Below, piece by piece: positions 1 through 11,300 of a stretch of 64,000 nt of DNA. Numbering within the stretch: the stretch's first letter is position 1; each line of letters opens with the position of its first letter. The stretch lies in the NCBI GenBank assembly GCA_032358165.1, contig JAALGY010000036.1:1488001-1552000 (forward strand), read 5' to 3'. The stretch is from Diplosphaera chodatii (taxonomy: Eukaryota; Chlorophyta; Trebouxiophyceae; Prasiolales; Stichococcaceae). The position numbers were made by a program, and so were the translations under genes. The notes under the pieces are model-generated. The model made no database searches, was not told the origin of the DNA, and saw nothing but the letters and a program-made list of their open reading frames with translations.

Positions 1-619
1 CTGTTCAGGGTAAGAGCGCAGTTAGACATCCTGGAAACAGCGCATGCTGCACATGTCGGACGTGCATGTGCCCATTGTCACGTGATGGCCGTCTGCAGAC
101 CCTGTCCTGTTCTCGGTTCTAAGCAGTTGCAGCTTTCAAGTTTCATCTGAGATGATGCTATGGGTAGGTTCTGCGTTGCTGGGCGTGTTTACAGCGCATC
201 TGACCACTCTTGTCTGCCGGAGCCCAATCTGCTGCACCCAGCTCAGCATGTCGCAATCAGGACGCTGATTGACCAGACTTGCGGACGGCGGACGTGAGAT
301 CAGCACCAGGCGGCAGCAGGCTCGTGGTTGTTGCAGTCGACATAACAACATGGGCTGCACTTGGACCTGCGGCAACACGGAACTGACAGGCTAGGCCAGT
401 GCCGCCATCCTGCTGCAGCAAAACGCTGTGAATGTGCGTGGCTACTGCCTTGAGTGCTCAGACGGCGATCATCCAGCCCACCAGCACGTGCACGCCGAAA
501 AGGTTGCCAGATATGTGCATCTGCGGCAACATGACCGACTGTCTTGCCTTCCACTAGTCACTCGTGCTGTGTCGTTCATGTTCTGTGATTCGCTCCTCAT
601 GTAAACCTGGAGTCGTGCT
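1..619. other. No gene recognised
   Basis: Only short overlapping open frames on both strands, none with a recognisable motif. It may be the 5' flank or lost 5' part of the decayed gene that follows. Confidence 0.4.
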
Positions 620-2222
620 GTGGAGCGTGTTGCTGTAACCAGGAGAACCGTCCCAGCTGCAGCAAACAGATACCCCATGCCAATGCTGTCAGGCATGCAC
701 ACCATTATTATCAACCATGCCAGCCAGCAGAGCATCAAGTGGTCTGAGGATGCCCTCACTGTGGGGCTGGTTCAAGCATGCCCCGCAGGATGGCTGTTTG
801 TAGTCCGGTTCGATGATGCACGGTGCTCTGATGCAGTGACGCGCCGGAGGCTGCATGGATGGTGGCATGCCAACCTGCCGACCTGCATGGTTCACACTGC
901 TGCCCTGGTGCCATCTTGCAAGTTAGGCTGGCTTGCATGTCATCAAGCAGTGCGAGACCATCCCTGACTGCACCAGACTATGTGCTTTTTTAAGCGCAGG
1001 TTGTCTCAGTCACGTCAGCATACAGCTCCTGGCTGGCAGGTCAAACTCCTGCCTTCTCGCTCAAATACAGGTGAGCTGCACGCCCCTGGGTTGCCAGCGG
1101 CGAGCGTGTACCTTGCTTGACACAGAACCACAGAAACGTCCGAGGTGCTACATTGTTGTTTGTGAGCCAGTGTGAACCAGTGATGCGCATTAGATGCATC
1201 ACCTGCACGTCAGCGCCAGACGGGGCCACTTTGTGCTCTGCGCGTTCCGTGCAACCTATGAGTCACTTGCACTGCCGGCAGCAGGCAGCTCTGCTTGAAC
1301 GGCGCAACGCTGTACTGCTGATCGGCATCAAGCAGTCATCTAAGTGCCATGCTGGTGCTGACGGCAAAGCCGACGGGCCACTACGATTGATTGTGTTGTG
1401 CTTCTGAACATTCTCGCAGGCATGATTGGTGATCAAACATTGGAGTTACTCGTGGAGCAGCATCACAGCAGCAGTGGCGCTCTGGACCTCAAAGGCAGCT
1501 TCAGAGCGGCGTGCACAACCGAGATGCAGATGCAGAAGGCACAGTACGGCACGTTGCTGCCACACCTGCCTTGTACTCATGGATTGCATGCCTTACTCAT
1601 CAAATATCCAGGACATCAGTGCCACAGTCACCGCCTTCTGAGTCTGAGTGTCTGCTCAACATCCGTGTAGGTATGGGCTTATCGGTACATGTACCGCGCT
1701 CTTGATGACGCTGTCGGGGAGTTGCTGGTCAATTTGGGTCTGAAGGTGGACCGTCCATTTTGCTACATGATGAAAGAATTCCCTGCCCAAAGTATGCATG
1801 TGCAGCTGCCCTGCTGCTTGCCAAGTAAGGAGGCAAGGTCTTGTTTACTATCCAAAACAATGGGGACACATCTGCAATTGTCTCATGAAGCTTATGACAA
1901 CTGCTAGATGAGCACGCCCTAGACGCAGTGGACTGCATTGTGCAACATGGCGCTGCGACATCATCACATGCTCTGGCGGGTACGGCCCACGCAGACGGAA
2001 GCAGAGGATGCCGACGAATCATACAGCGAGGCCGACAGCGCCGAAGGAAACATGCACGCTGACTCAGCCGGTGGCACCAACGATTCTGACAGCAAAGCCA
2101 ACAGCACGGGGTCCGGCATGCACAGCGGTCCAGCAGAGGATGTCGAGGACAACGAAGCTAGCAGCAGCAGTGACGGCAGCGCGCATGATGATCAAGGCGG
2201 CGACAGTCCGGACTCACCATAG
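620..2222 (+). pseudogene. Decayed copy 1 of an unrecognised acidic-tailed protein
   Basis: From about 1398 to 2222 a single forward frame can be read through several in-frame TAG codons (1668-1670, 1905-1907, others near 1920). It aligns with the copy at 3432-4695: GMIGDQTLELL with GVIRKDTMDML, a LLPHL/LPLLHL segment before HAL, YMYRALDDAVGELL with YVCRQLDEAVEELF, and an acidic Ser/Asp tail. The copy-2 ending PPQWWQ corresponds here to SP-TAG-WWHSWQ, so a CAG Gln codon has become TAG. Upstream, 620-967 holds a frame with VQAC and WWH that may match the copy-2 N-terminal part. The interrupted frame suggests a pseudogene; an intron-rich gene with wrongly joined frames is the alternative. I do not recognise the family. 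Confidence 0.4.
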
Positions 2223-3431
2223 TGGTGGCATTCGTGGCAGTAATGATGGTGTTTGACAAAGAGAACCAGGCACGCATGTGCACAGTTGATGCCGATGGAT
2301 GCATCAACCCATTTGGGCATTGTGGCTGCAGCTAGACGTTTGGGAGCTTGAGCTCTGGGGTGCAACATGCGGTGCGCAAGCGTTGCCAGCAGCCCTGGCT
2401 AGTTGCTGCAATTTTTGGCAGTAAGAAGCAGCAAGTTTAGCAGCCGCTGCTTTTCTGAGCATGCTTTTCTGCTTATAAGTAGTGCACCTGCCAGCAGGTT
2501 GGCTGGCTGACTGAAGTTGCTCACAGGTTACATACTCTACGCGTTATATCTGTATGTGCTGGACTTCAGGCATTGATAGAAGAATCAGATATCGGGCATG
2601 ATGTGTTATGTACATGTGATCAGCGGTAGTCCTATCGTTCACTTTGCACTTCTAGACTGCCGCCAAATACGGCAGCTGCGGCAGCACGGGATGGATGCAT
2701 GTCCATAAAGCTGGCTCGAATTGCCCACTCTTACAAAAACACGTCTGCAACATTGTCAAGACTGACCAGTTGGAGTACGAGAATTTGAATCAGATGCGAT
2801 GTTGATCGAGTGGCGTAGGCAGATGTTCGATCAAAGCACACGTGTCCGTCTGTACATCTTCAGGCTGCAGTGCGCACGCCATTCCTGAGACATGCACTGC
2901 GTGTCAGCTTGGAAGGCAGAGTTGTATGATCATCTCGCAGCTTTGACAGCTCCAACTGCGTGGTTCTAATTGACTGGACGGTGGTGAGCCCAGCAACCGG
3001 CTAATTATAACTGATGGCGGCACGGTCTGCGGTGGGAGCTGCTACAAGGCAGGCGCAGGTGCAGGAGCTATGGCATCACCGTGTGTCAAATCACAGCGCA
3101 AATGGTGGATCATCTGCCAGCACCACAATTGATACCACCTCGGTCAGCAGCTCACCGTTAAGCAGGTCATCGGGCAGCTGGACGATGTGTGAGACACTCT
3201 GCTAAATCGCATTTTGTGTCACCTACACTAAACAGCATGGTGTGACGCCACGGCTACACACCAAGATCGAGCAACCGTGTTGATGCTGCAGGCAGCTCAG
3301 GTAGCAGCAACGCCATGGACACTGCGCACTCTGCTATTGCGCCGCCGCAGCTGCCAGTCGACGCGACGCCGTGGCAGGACCACCGTGGCAGCGGGTGAGC
3401 ATGGGCAGTCTGGCGTCCACCATCCACATGA
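2223..3431. other. No gene recognised between the two decayed copies
   Basis: Lower GC than the flanks. It contains a Ser/Thr-rich 63-codon forward frame (3014-3205) that might be an upstream exon of copy 2, but nothing supports it beyond being open. Confidence 0.35.
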
Positions 3432-4695
3432 GTGACCAGATGTGTTCTGTGCAGTCGGGTAAGTACCTTGCGGTGTCACATGCACAGCTGGCAGGCTACC
3501 GACATGGAGTCACATGGAGTCATGCTCAGCATCCGGCATGGCCAGGTCTTACCTGATGTGGTGCAAGCATGCCAGACGGCAGACATGCATGTCATTGTCG
3601 TCACCAACCACTGCGTGCCATCCGTCCCTGATGAACGGATTGTTGCAGACTGCCCTGCCCAGTTTGCTCGACACTGGTGGCACAGCCGAGTGATGCCGGG
3701 GGCGGGACTGCTGGTCTGCAGGTGGGCGGCGCGGCCGGCGGGGCCGCCAGACGAGGGCGTGCGCGTTGCCTGGGAGCTGAGTCGTGACGAGGTCGCAGGT
3801 GCATGATAGATATGCGCTGTGTACGTGCTGTACTGCTGCGTAGTTGTCCGTCAAGTTGGCGTCTCAACCTGGTGCCCGTTGTGATGGCAGCAACCATGCT
3901 GCACCTCCATACAGCAACGGTGGGGCGCTTTGCCGTACACCGCTAGCTGCCTGGCCAGAGCAGGCTGCTCACAGTGAGTGCTGCCTGGTGACGCTCTTGA
4001 TCAATGTGCAGGCGTTATCAGGAAGGACACAATGGACATGCTCATAATGCGCTGCCTCTGTGGTGGAGACATGACGCTTGCCGGAAGTGAGGGCACCGGA
4101 TTCAAGCAGCTGTGCATGCAGCACATGGAGGTGATAAGCCCAGTCGGTCTGCCGCTGCTGCACCTTACAGACATGTGGCACGCATTATACATGACTGACT
4201 GCCGAGGCATGTTACGATAGGTGCAGCTTATCAATATGACCACTGGCCTGCCCCTGCAGCACCTGGCAGAGGACTATGTGTGCCGCCAGCTGGATGAGGC
4301 AGTTGAGGAGCTGTTCGTCATGGGCATGGAGGTGATCGTGCATGCTTCCCAGTCGTCGACCTTCCTTGATGTATCAGCCATATGCGTACAGATAACAGTT
4401 GTCGAGGGGCACAGGCCTTCAGGGCTATGTCAGCCTGGTTTATGGTGACTCTGAGGAGTGACAAAACTGGCCAATTTTTAGAAATGGATCATCGTTTCAT
4501 CCTTTCGGTCTGTAGCACTTTGCCTGCGAAGGGGATGGCGATGCACCTTATACCCTGGTGATGCGGCAGGTGGGGCGTGTGCAGCTGGAAGCAGAGGATG
4601 TCGAGGACTCGGACAGCGAGGCCGGCAGCCCGGGCGGCGGCGTGCATGACGACCCGGCAGAAGACTTTCCAGACCCGCCGCAGTGGTGGCAGTAA
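3432..4695 (+). pseudogene. Decayed copy 2 of the same unrecognised protein
   Basis: Better-preserved paralogue of 620-2222. The first block (to about 3798) contains VQAC, FARHWWH and VRVAWELSRDEV, and ends at a good donor (CAG|GTGCAT). The second block starts after TGCAG at 4012 and runs GVIRKDTMDML, LPLLHLTDMWHALYMTD, then meets TAG at 4218-4220. The homologous frame continues straight past it: TGLPLQHLAEDYV, LDEAVEELF, FLDV. The last block (about 4537-4695) is in another frame: DAPYTLVMRQ, then an acidic tail ending DPPQWWQ. An in-frame stop plus a frame change inside continuous homology indicate a pseudogene, although the region after 4218 could still be spliced. I recognise no known domain. 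Confidence 0.42.
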
Positions 4696-5330
4696 AGCAC
4701 CGCTGCCGGCCGGTCCCTGGCACCAATGCCTATGTTGCGCCATCACAGGCCGCACACATGATCACCACATAGTCTGATACTGCCCAGTCGGGCAGTGTTT
4801 GCTAGGTTGCATTGACCGCATAGGTGAATGAGATGCACCACCCCACTGCGCTGTGAAGCCCGCACCGCATGCAGTGCAGGAGGGTCCTTTTGCGTTCAGG
4901 ACATGGTAGAACGGTCCCATAAGAGTATGGGCACTTACATGTTCCATCTCTGCACCGTCACTCGTTCATACATGGGCAGTGCTGAACAGGTGTCCAAAGC
5001 AACAGCGAGGTGTGCATCGTGCAACTGATTTCAGAGGTACGATTGCAGGTTTCCTGCTAGGCCTTCATCGGCCAGTGCCTCTGCTTGTCCACTCATGTGG
5101 CCATCAGCTGCCTCAGGCCTTGCTGCACCTGTAAATCGGGGGCTGCCCTGACTCAGAGTCACCCTCCACATGCTTGCATCCTGCAAATACAACTCAGCCG
5201 CATTCTCATCGTGTCTCTGTCACCGCCACACATGGGCCAATCTTTGCGTAAGCCGCCAGCTGGCGTGTGCAGTCATCTAGCGTGGAGCAGATGCACCCGC
5301 AGGTGTGCATGGTCCAGTTGTGTTTCCCTG
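4696..5330. other. Intergenic, no gene recognised
   Basis: Lies between decayed copy 2 and the stop codon of the large minus-strand gene. Only short unsupported frames; a minus-strand TGTAA (4935-4939) could serve that gene's 3' end, but is about 395 bp away. Confidence 0.35.
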
Positions 5331-8300
5331 CTATGAGAGGATAACACTGACTGATGAGCAGCTCGCTTCTTCAGCGCCCACCTCAGCTGCGACGTGCTGC
5401 AGCATTGCATCGATGTCATCGCTGCTGCCGCCGCTGCTGCCGCCGCTGCCGCTGCCGGTGATGCGATGCGTCCAGGGGGCGATGCGCCGCAGCACCGCCG
5501 CCGCCAGCGCCGCAGGGCCCCGCGGCAGGGGGCGGCCGCCGGCCAGGGGACTCGGCAGGTCGGCGCCGGTGCTGTAGTCCCTGCTCCCATGTTCATCGGC
5601 CTGCGCAGCATACAAGTATCCAACGCTTGCGAGGTGCATGATCTGACAACGGCTTTGCAGACAATGCACGGGAAGCAAGTAGGTACGAATGCCTGAACCC
5701 TTCACCTCGGCGTAGATGGCGCAGAGTGCCTCATCAGCGGCGTCGAACAGCGCGCGGTCGAATGCCAGCTGCGCTGCACTGCTTCCAGCTTCCATGCCGT
5801 GCAGCCCGTGCTGCACCGCTGCCCATGCTTCCATGCCTGACGTCAAACATATTGGTCATTCACTTGCAGCTGAACCATATGGTGTGCACAAATGGCAGGA
5901 TTGCATAGGGTTTACTGAGAAGACCATCCAGTAATATGCTACATCCTTTGACAGTGGTATCAAGTCTGCAGCAGCTGCGGCGGAGCTCACCCAGAGCGTC
6001 CCCGCTCGGCTGCAGCTGCTGCGGCTGCCCGGGGTCGCAAAACCGCTGCACCAGGCTGTTGACGAAGTCGCTGATGTGTTGTGCATCGTCGCGAACGGCT
6101 GTCTGATGGATGGCAGCGATGCTGTCCATGGGAGCATCCTGCAGCATGCGACGATTTCCAGCTCATCAGAGGGCAGGGGAGCAACAGCTGGCTATGAGCT
6201 GGCCTTGCAGACTAGGGGTGGTCACACCCAATGCATACACTTGAAGCAGGACGATGCCCACCAGTGCTTCCATTGCAGAGCGTAGCGCCTCATCTGCTGC
6301 GGGGCTGCTGTCAGCTGAGCGCAGGGCTTCGGCTGCACTGCTGGTTGCAGCCGCTGATTCCGCTGCTTCTCTGTCAACAGCATCAGATGCCGCTGCTGCA
6401 ACTGCAGGTGGCGAGTCCTGAGACATCTGCAAGCTCTCTGCTGCAGCGCCTGGACTATCAGGATGCCGATTGCAAGCTGGCAGCACACCTGCTGCAGAAA
6501 GTACTGCCGGCGGCACAGCCGGCAGCAGCTGCACTGAAGCCTCAGAGCCGTCGTCATCCGACAGCCAGTCCGACGCAGCCCTAGTGGGGACTAGCCGGGG
6601 CTGCAGTGGCGAGCTGTGGCCGCTGCTGCCGCTGCTGTGCAACGCCGACCGCTCCAATGCCATCGCAGGGCTGGCATCCGGCAGCGCTGCAGGGCCGGCG
6701 TCGGGCAGCGCTGCAGTGGCGGCTGCTGCCTCGGCCTCCGCCACCGCAGGCATCTGCCGGCACTGAAAGGCGCTGGTAGCTGGCTGCCGCGACGCAAGCG
6801 CTGGTGCTGCGGGGCCTGCAACTCCTGTGAGCAGATTCCGAGAATCTAAACAACTTCTAGTTAAGTTCTTTGTTAACAACAAACTTTATGGTGTGAAATG
6901 GGTATGTAGTTCATGCTCAGACGGGTATGTCTGATGTGAATGCCCACCTGTGGGTATGCTGTTAGCTGACGGCTGCGACGACAGGGGCGCTGCAGAGCCG
7001 TCGCCTGAAGTGGACCGCCGGCTGCGCGCAGTGATCAGGCAGCCGTTCGCCTTGCCGATCACTGTTTTCGCCGTCCCATCGCCCAGCTGCTTCTGTTCAA
7101 TGCCGAGCTGCAGACTGGTCTGGGCGGCACTGAGCTCAGCAACAGTTGCTGCTGCTGTGCTGCCTGGAGGCACACCTGCTGTGCTGACATCCGTCACATC
7201 ACTGCCTGCTGTGCTATCTGAGGGCGCAGCTGCCTGCGCCGCGTCCTGCTGGAGGTCGTCCAGCGTGCGCGCTGCCTCGCCTTGCAGCGGCGCCACAGCT
7301 GCGGGGCCTGCAGCCAAGCCGTGCTGCTGCCTGGACCCAGACGCAGCAGCCACCTTCGGCTGAGACTCCAGCAGAAATTCGCCGGCTCCACCGCCTCCAC
7401 CCTGCTCCCCGCTGCCGCTGGACCGCCGGCGCTTGGGCAGCGGCTCGCTCGCTGTGTCATCACCGCTTCCCGCTTCCCGCCGCCTGGTGGCGCTGCCGGC
7501 TCTGGCCAGCTGCTGCAGCTGCGCAGGCGCAGGCGGTGCAGCTGGGTGCGCAGCTGCAGCGTCTGGCAGGCTGCCGTTCGTGCTGGAGTTCGCAGGGCTG
7601 TGGCTGCTGGAGCTGTTGCCGCCGCCACCGGTTCCGCCGCTGCTGCCTCTGGCGCTGCCGCTGCGCATTGCCGTCGTTCCCAGCCCCCAGAAGGCGGCGC
7701 CCCCTGGCTGCTGCAGGGTGGCGGTGCTTGCTGCGGCCCCAGGGGCGCTGCCCACGGCAGCAGCATCAGCAGCAGCAGCGCTGTCATCGATGCCTTGACC
7801 GCTGCCACTCTTGCCGCTGCCACCGTCAAGGGTGGCGCTGCCCACATCGCCTGCATCGCCGGCGCCGCCGCTGCCGCCGGCGCTGCTTCTGCCGTCACAG
7901 CTGTCGGTGATGCTGAGCAGCGGGCTGCTGCTGGCGCTGCTGCCCAGCAGGCAGCCCGGCGACGGCGGCTGCCCGGGAGCGCCGCCGGCTGCCGGGCTGT
8001 TTGGGGCCGGCTGCGGCGGGCTGTGTGGCGCTTCTAGCTCCTGAACGCTCCCGTCGCTGCCCGCAGCAGCAGCTGACTCCAGCCGCACTGCGTTCGCAGC
8101 AGTTGGCGGCGGATGCACGTGAGGTGGCAGCAGCTGCTGCTGCACTGCATCGCCGTCACTCGCCGGCAGCTGTTGCATCGCGCTCCCGTGCGCAGGCGCC
8201 GTGCTCTGACGTGGAATCCAGGAGTGCTGCGAGGTGCCAGGCTTCAGCCCCTGCACCATCCCAGCCGTCTTCGTTGAACGCGTACCACGCCAGGTTAGGT

Positions 8301-11300
8301 TGCCGGGATTGCTAAGAGCTCAGTCCAGGCTGTGTCTGGGACGATGAAATGAACTGCAACAAGCCCATGCATGGGGCGACTAGTTGGCACCGGGGGCCAG
8401 CACCCAATTGTTTCTGTATGCAGACCACAAGGACAGGTCAGGGCCAACGGTTCACCTGACGCCACGCTGCAGCCGCCGCCACTGCCACAGCAACCGCCGC
8501 CGCCACGGCCGCCTGCTCACTGCCAGCAGCACCGGCCGCGGACGCTGCTGCCGGGGCAGGGTTCAGCACCGCGGCTGCCGCCGCAGCTTCCTGCAGTCCT
8601 GTTGCAGCGGCTGGGGTGGCCGTGCTGTCAAGCTCCTGGGCACAGGGGGGCTGCTGCGTGGCCAGTGCCGTGGCCGCAGGTGGTGAGGGTGTGAACAGGC
8701 TGGCAGGCAGGGGGTCGCCCCACGTGCTGCTGTGCTGTGCCTCTGCTGGCCGGACGGTGCGAGCTGCAGCCGCGCCGTCAGCTGGTGTGTCGATAGGACT
8801 GCTGCTGCTGCTGCTGCTGCAGCTGCCTCCTGGGGAGGAAGCACCTGCAGCAAGTGGCAACCAGCTTGCTGTGAGCTCTCTCCGTACGGCATTCGTTAAT
8901 GCTGGGAGTCGAACCAAAGCGTCGGCTGCCTGGCAGCATTGGTCTTCGGTTTTCAGCCTACAGAACGGCTGCTGCAATGCATCTCGTAGGTTGGAACGTG
9001 TTTCAGGCCGTCAAGCATCAGCGAGCATCAGGAGGCCCCACCTGAACGCTGAGCCTCGCCTACTGGCGCGCCAGCATGGCTGCCACGGCGCAGGCTGTCC
9101 ACAGATTCTGGCGACAAGGGCACATCCAGTGGACCCGGCGACGGTAGCTCAGCTGGCCATGCTGGCTGCTGCCGCTCGCTCCCCTGCGGTGACGCCAGCA
9201 GAAACTCTGCCACTGACAACATGAGAGACCCGGCTGTCTGCAGAGACGCTGGCGACTGGCTGCTGAGGGGTGCCAGCTGTGGCGCGGCAGCAGCTGCATG
9301 CTGCTGCAGGCTGCAATCGGCAGGCGTGCTGCTGGCACCATGCATCGCAAGCAGCGGCACCTGATCCCCGAAACCCGGAGCTGGCCCAGGTTCCGCCGCA
9401 GCAGGCTCTATGGCAGCTGCCGTGGCGGCACCCGGCTGAAGGGGATCTGTCGCCTCAGACGCTGGGCTGGGAAGACCGATGCTCGGCGGAGCCTCGGCCG
9501 GTGCCAGGGCGCTGGCGGCTGCCGCATCACCCGGCTGGCCCGCAGCTGCCGCTGACGCTGCGTTGCGCGGAGGCCGCTGCCGGACCGCGAGCAGCCTGAC
9601 ACCTGGCCCGTGGTCGACACCAACAGCACCGCCGCTGCTGCCGTCCTGCCCAGCAGCGCCCCGCGACACCGTGTCCGCTCCAGTGCTGCTGCTGTGCTGC
9701 GTGGCAGCAGCCAGCCCTTTGCTGCTGTGTGGAGACTGTGGAGACCGTGGGCTACATGATGCACTGCCGGTGGTTACTGACACCACACAGGTGGCGCCTG
9801 AACCGCTTGCTGCGTCACTGTCCCAGGAGTGGCTGCTGCCGATGCTGCCAACGCTGCCCACGCTCAAGTTGCCCCGGCCGCTCAAAGTGCTGGCAGCACT
9901 GCCGGCAGCCATGCCGCTGACGCCGCTGCTGCAGCTGCCCGTAGGAGATGCCCCGCCGCTGGGTGCACTGGAAGGCGTGGAAGCAGCTGAGGCCGCGCTG
10001 CTGCGCACGCTGCACTGGCTGCCAAGGCTGTGGCTGCGGCTGCCGCCCTGTGCTCCGTCCAACCTCAGGAAGCGGCCACTGCCGTGCAAGGCTGACCTGT
10101 GTCCGGAGCCTTGTCTGCTGACACCCCCTTCAGTCCGGGCGCTGGAGACGTGGGTGGAGACTTCGCCGCCGCCGGCGCTGCTGACCGGGCTGCTGCCCGG
10201 CTGGCCGCTTTGCTCTGAGGCCGCACAGCTACTGATTTCGTCTGAACACAGTGCAGCCTGGTCGTCTATGCCGCTGTTGGCAGCTGTGATGTTTTTGGCG
10301 CCACCGCCGCTGCTGGCTGTTGGCATGGCCGCGTCGGTATCTGGCGCCGCTGGCCGCCAGAGCAAAGGCTTCCTGCCCTGCTCATGCGTGTCAGGTGCCT
10401 CGTTGCCACGCGAGGAGCCACTGGGACCCGGCCGGCCCTGCGCTAGGAGGCCAACAGCCGCGGGCTCACCCTGTAGTACACACCCACACAAGCACCGTCA
10501 CACACGCATGCACCCGACAGCACATCACGTGCAATGCCCAGCTGCAGGGGTTTGCTTCCAGCAGGGCATTGGTGGACGGTCGAGAGGTCCTCAATCATCC
10601 GTTCACAACCTGTAATCATCTGTATATCTTAGTGAGAACCCTGTAGCGGTTCAGTCTGTGGTCGTGCGGTTCGCCATGCCACAGCTGTCACCTGACGAGA
10701 GTTCAGCTTGAATCGGTTCGCACATGCTCCTTGGTTGCGCACCGAGGTGGGTGCGGGTGCAGCAGCAAACGCCGGGTCGGCGGTGATGCTCTGCCGCGGG
10801 CCAGTCCAATCGGCCGGCTGCTCCGATTCGTCGGCCTGACGGCCGTCCTGCAGCGCATGTCCCTCTCAGCGTCAAGGCGATCGGCAAGTGACAGCTACTC
10901 AGCGATGCGTGACCCGGTATATTTTCAGCCTTGAGCACTGGCTGTATACTTTGTGTCGCGCCCAGCCATATGCGATGAAATGTGCCCTGCCTGTGGATCA
11001 GTCCCAGTATCAGGATGCCGTCGCCACTGCTGGATCTGGTCTGCGGCTGCCCGTGACCCCGCCGCTTCCGCTGCGTCTGCCGCTTCAAACAGCGGGTTCT
11101 GGTGCGGGGTCCGCTGCGCCGTTGCTGCCGCAGTGCCGGGTGCCTGGGGCGCTCTGGCGGCTGCAGGGGATGCCGGCGATGTGTGCTGCACAGGTGCTGC
11201 AGGTGCCATCTCTGCTGGGGGTCGCAGTGCATGGTCGCGTGGCGCCGCCTCTGCTGGAGGCACCACGCCTTCGGAGGCCGCCCGCAGCCCGGCCTGGCGC

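Noticed and set aside
1398..4695. TAG read as Gln (recoded genetic code)
   Set aside because: Aminotransferase, alternative oxidase, LRR and the large minus-strand gene all end with TAG at family-consistent positions, so TAG is a stop here.
7282..8037. 251-codon plus-strand frame
   Set aside because: Shadow of the same minus-strand gene; Arg/Ala/Cys-rich antisense translation.
9479..10615. 378-codon plus-strand frame
   Set aside because: Shadow of the large minus-strand gene, whose exons have phase-matched splice sites on both sides; the plus frame is Leu/Pro/Ala antisense of Ser/Gly repeats.
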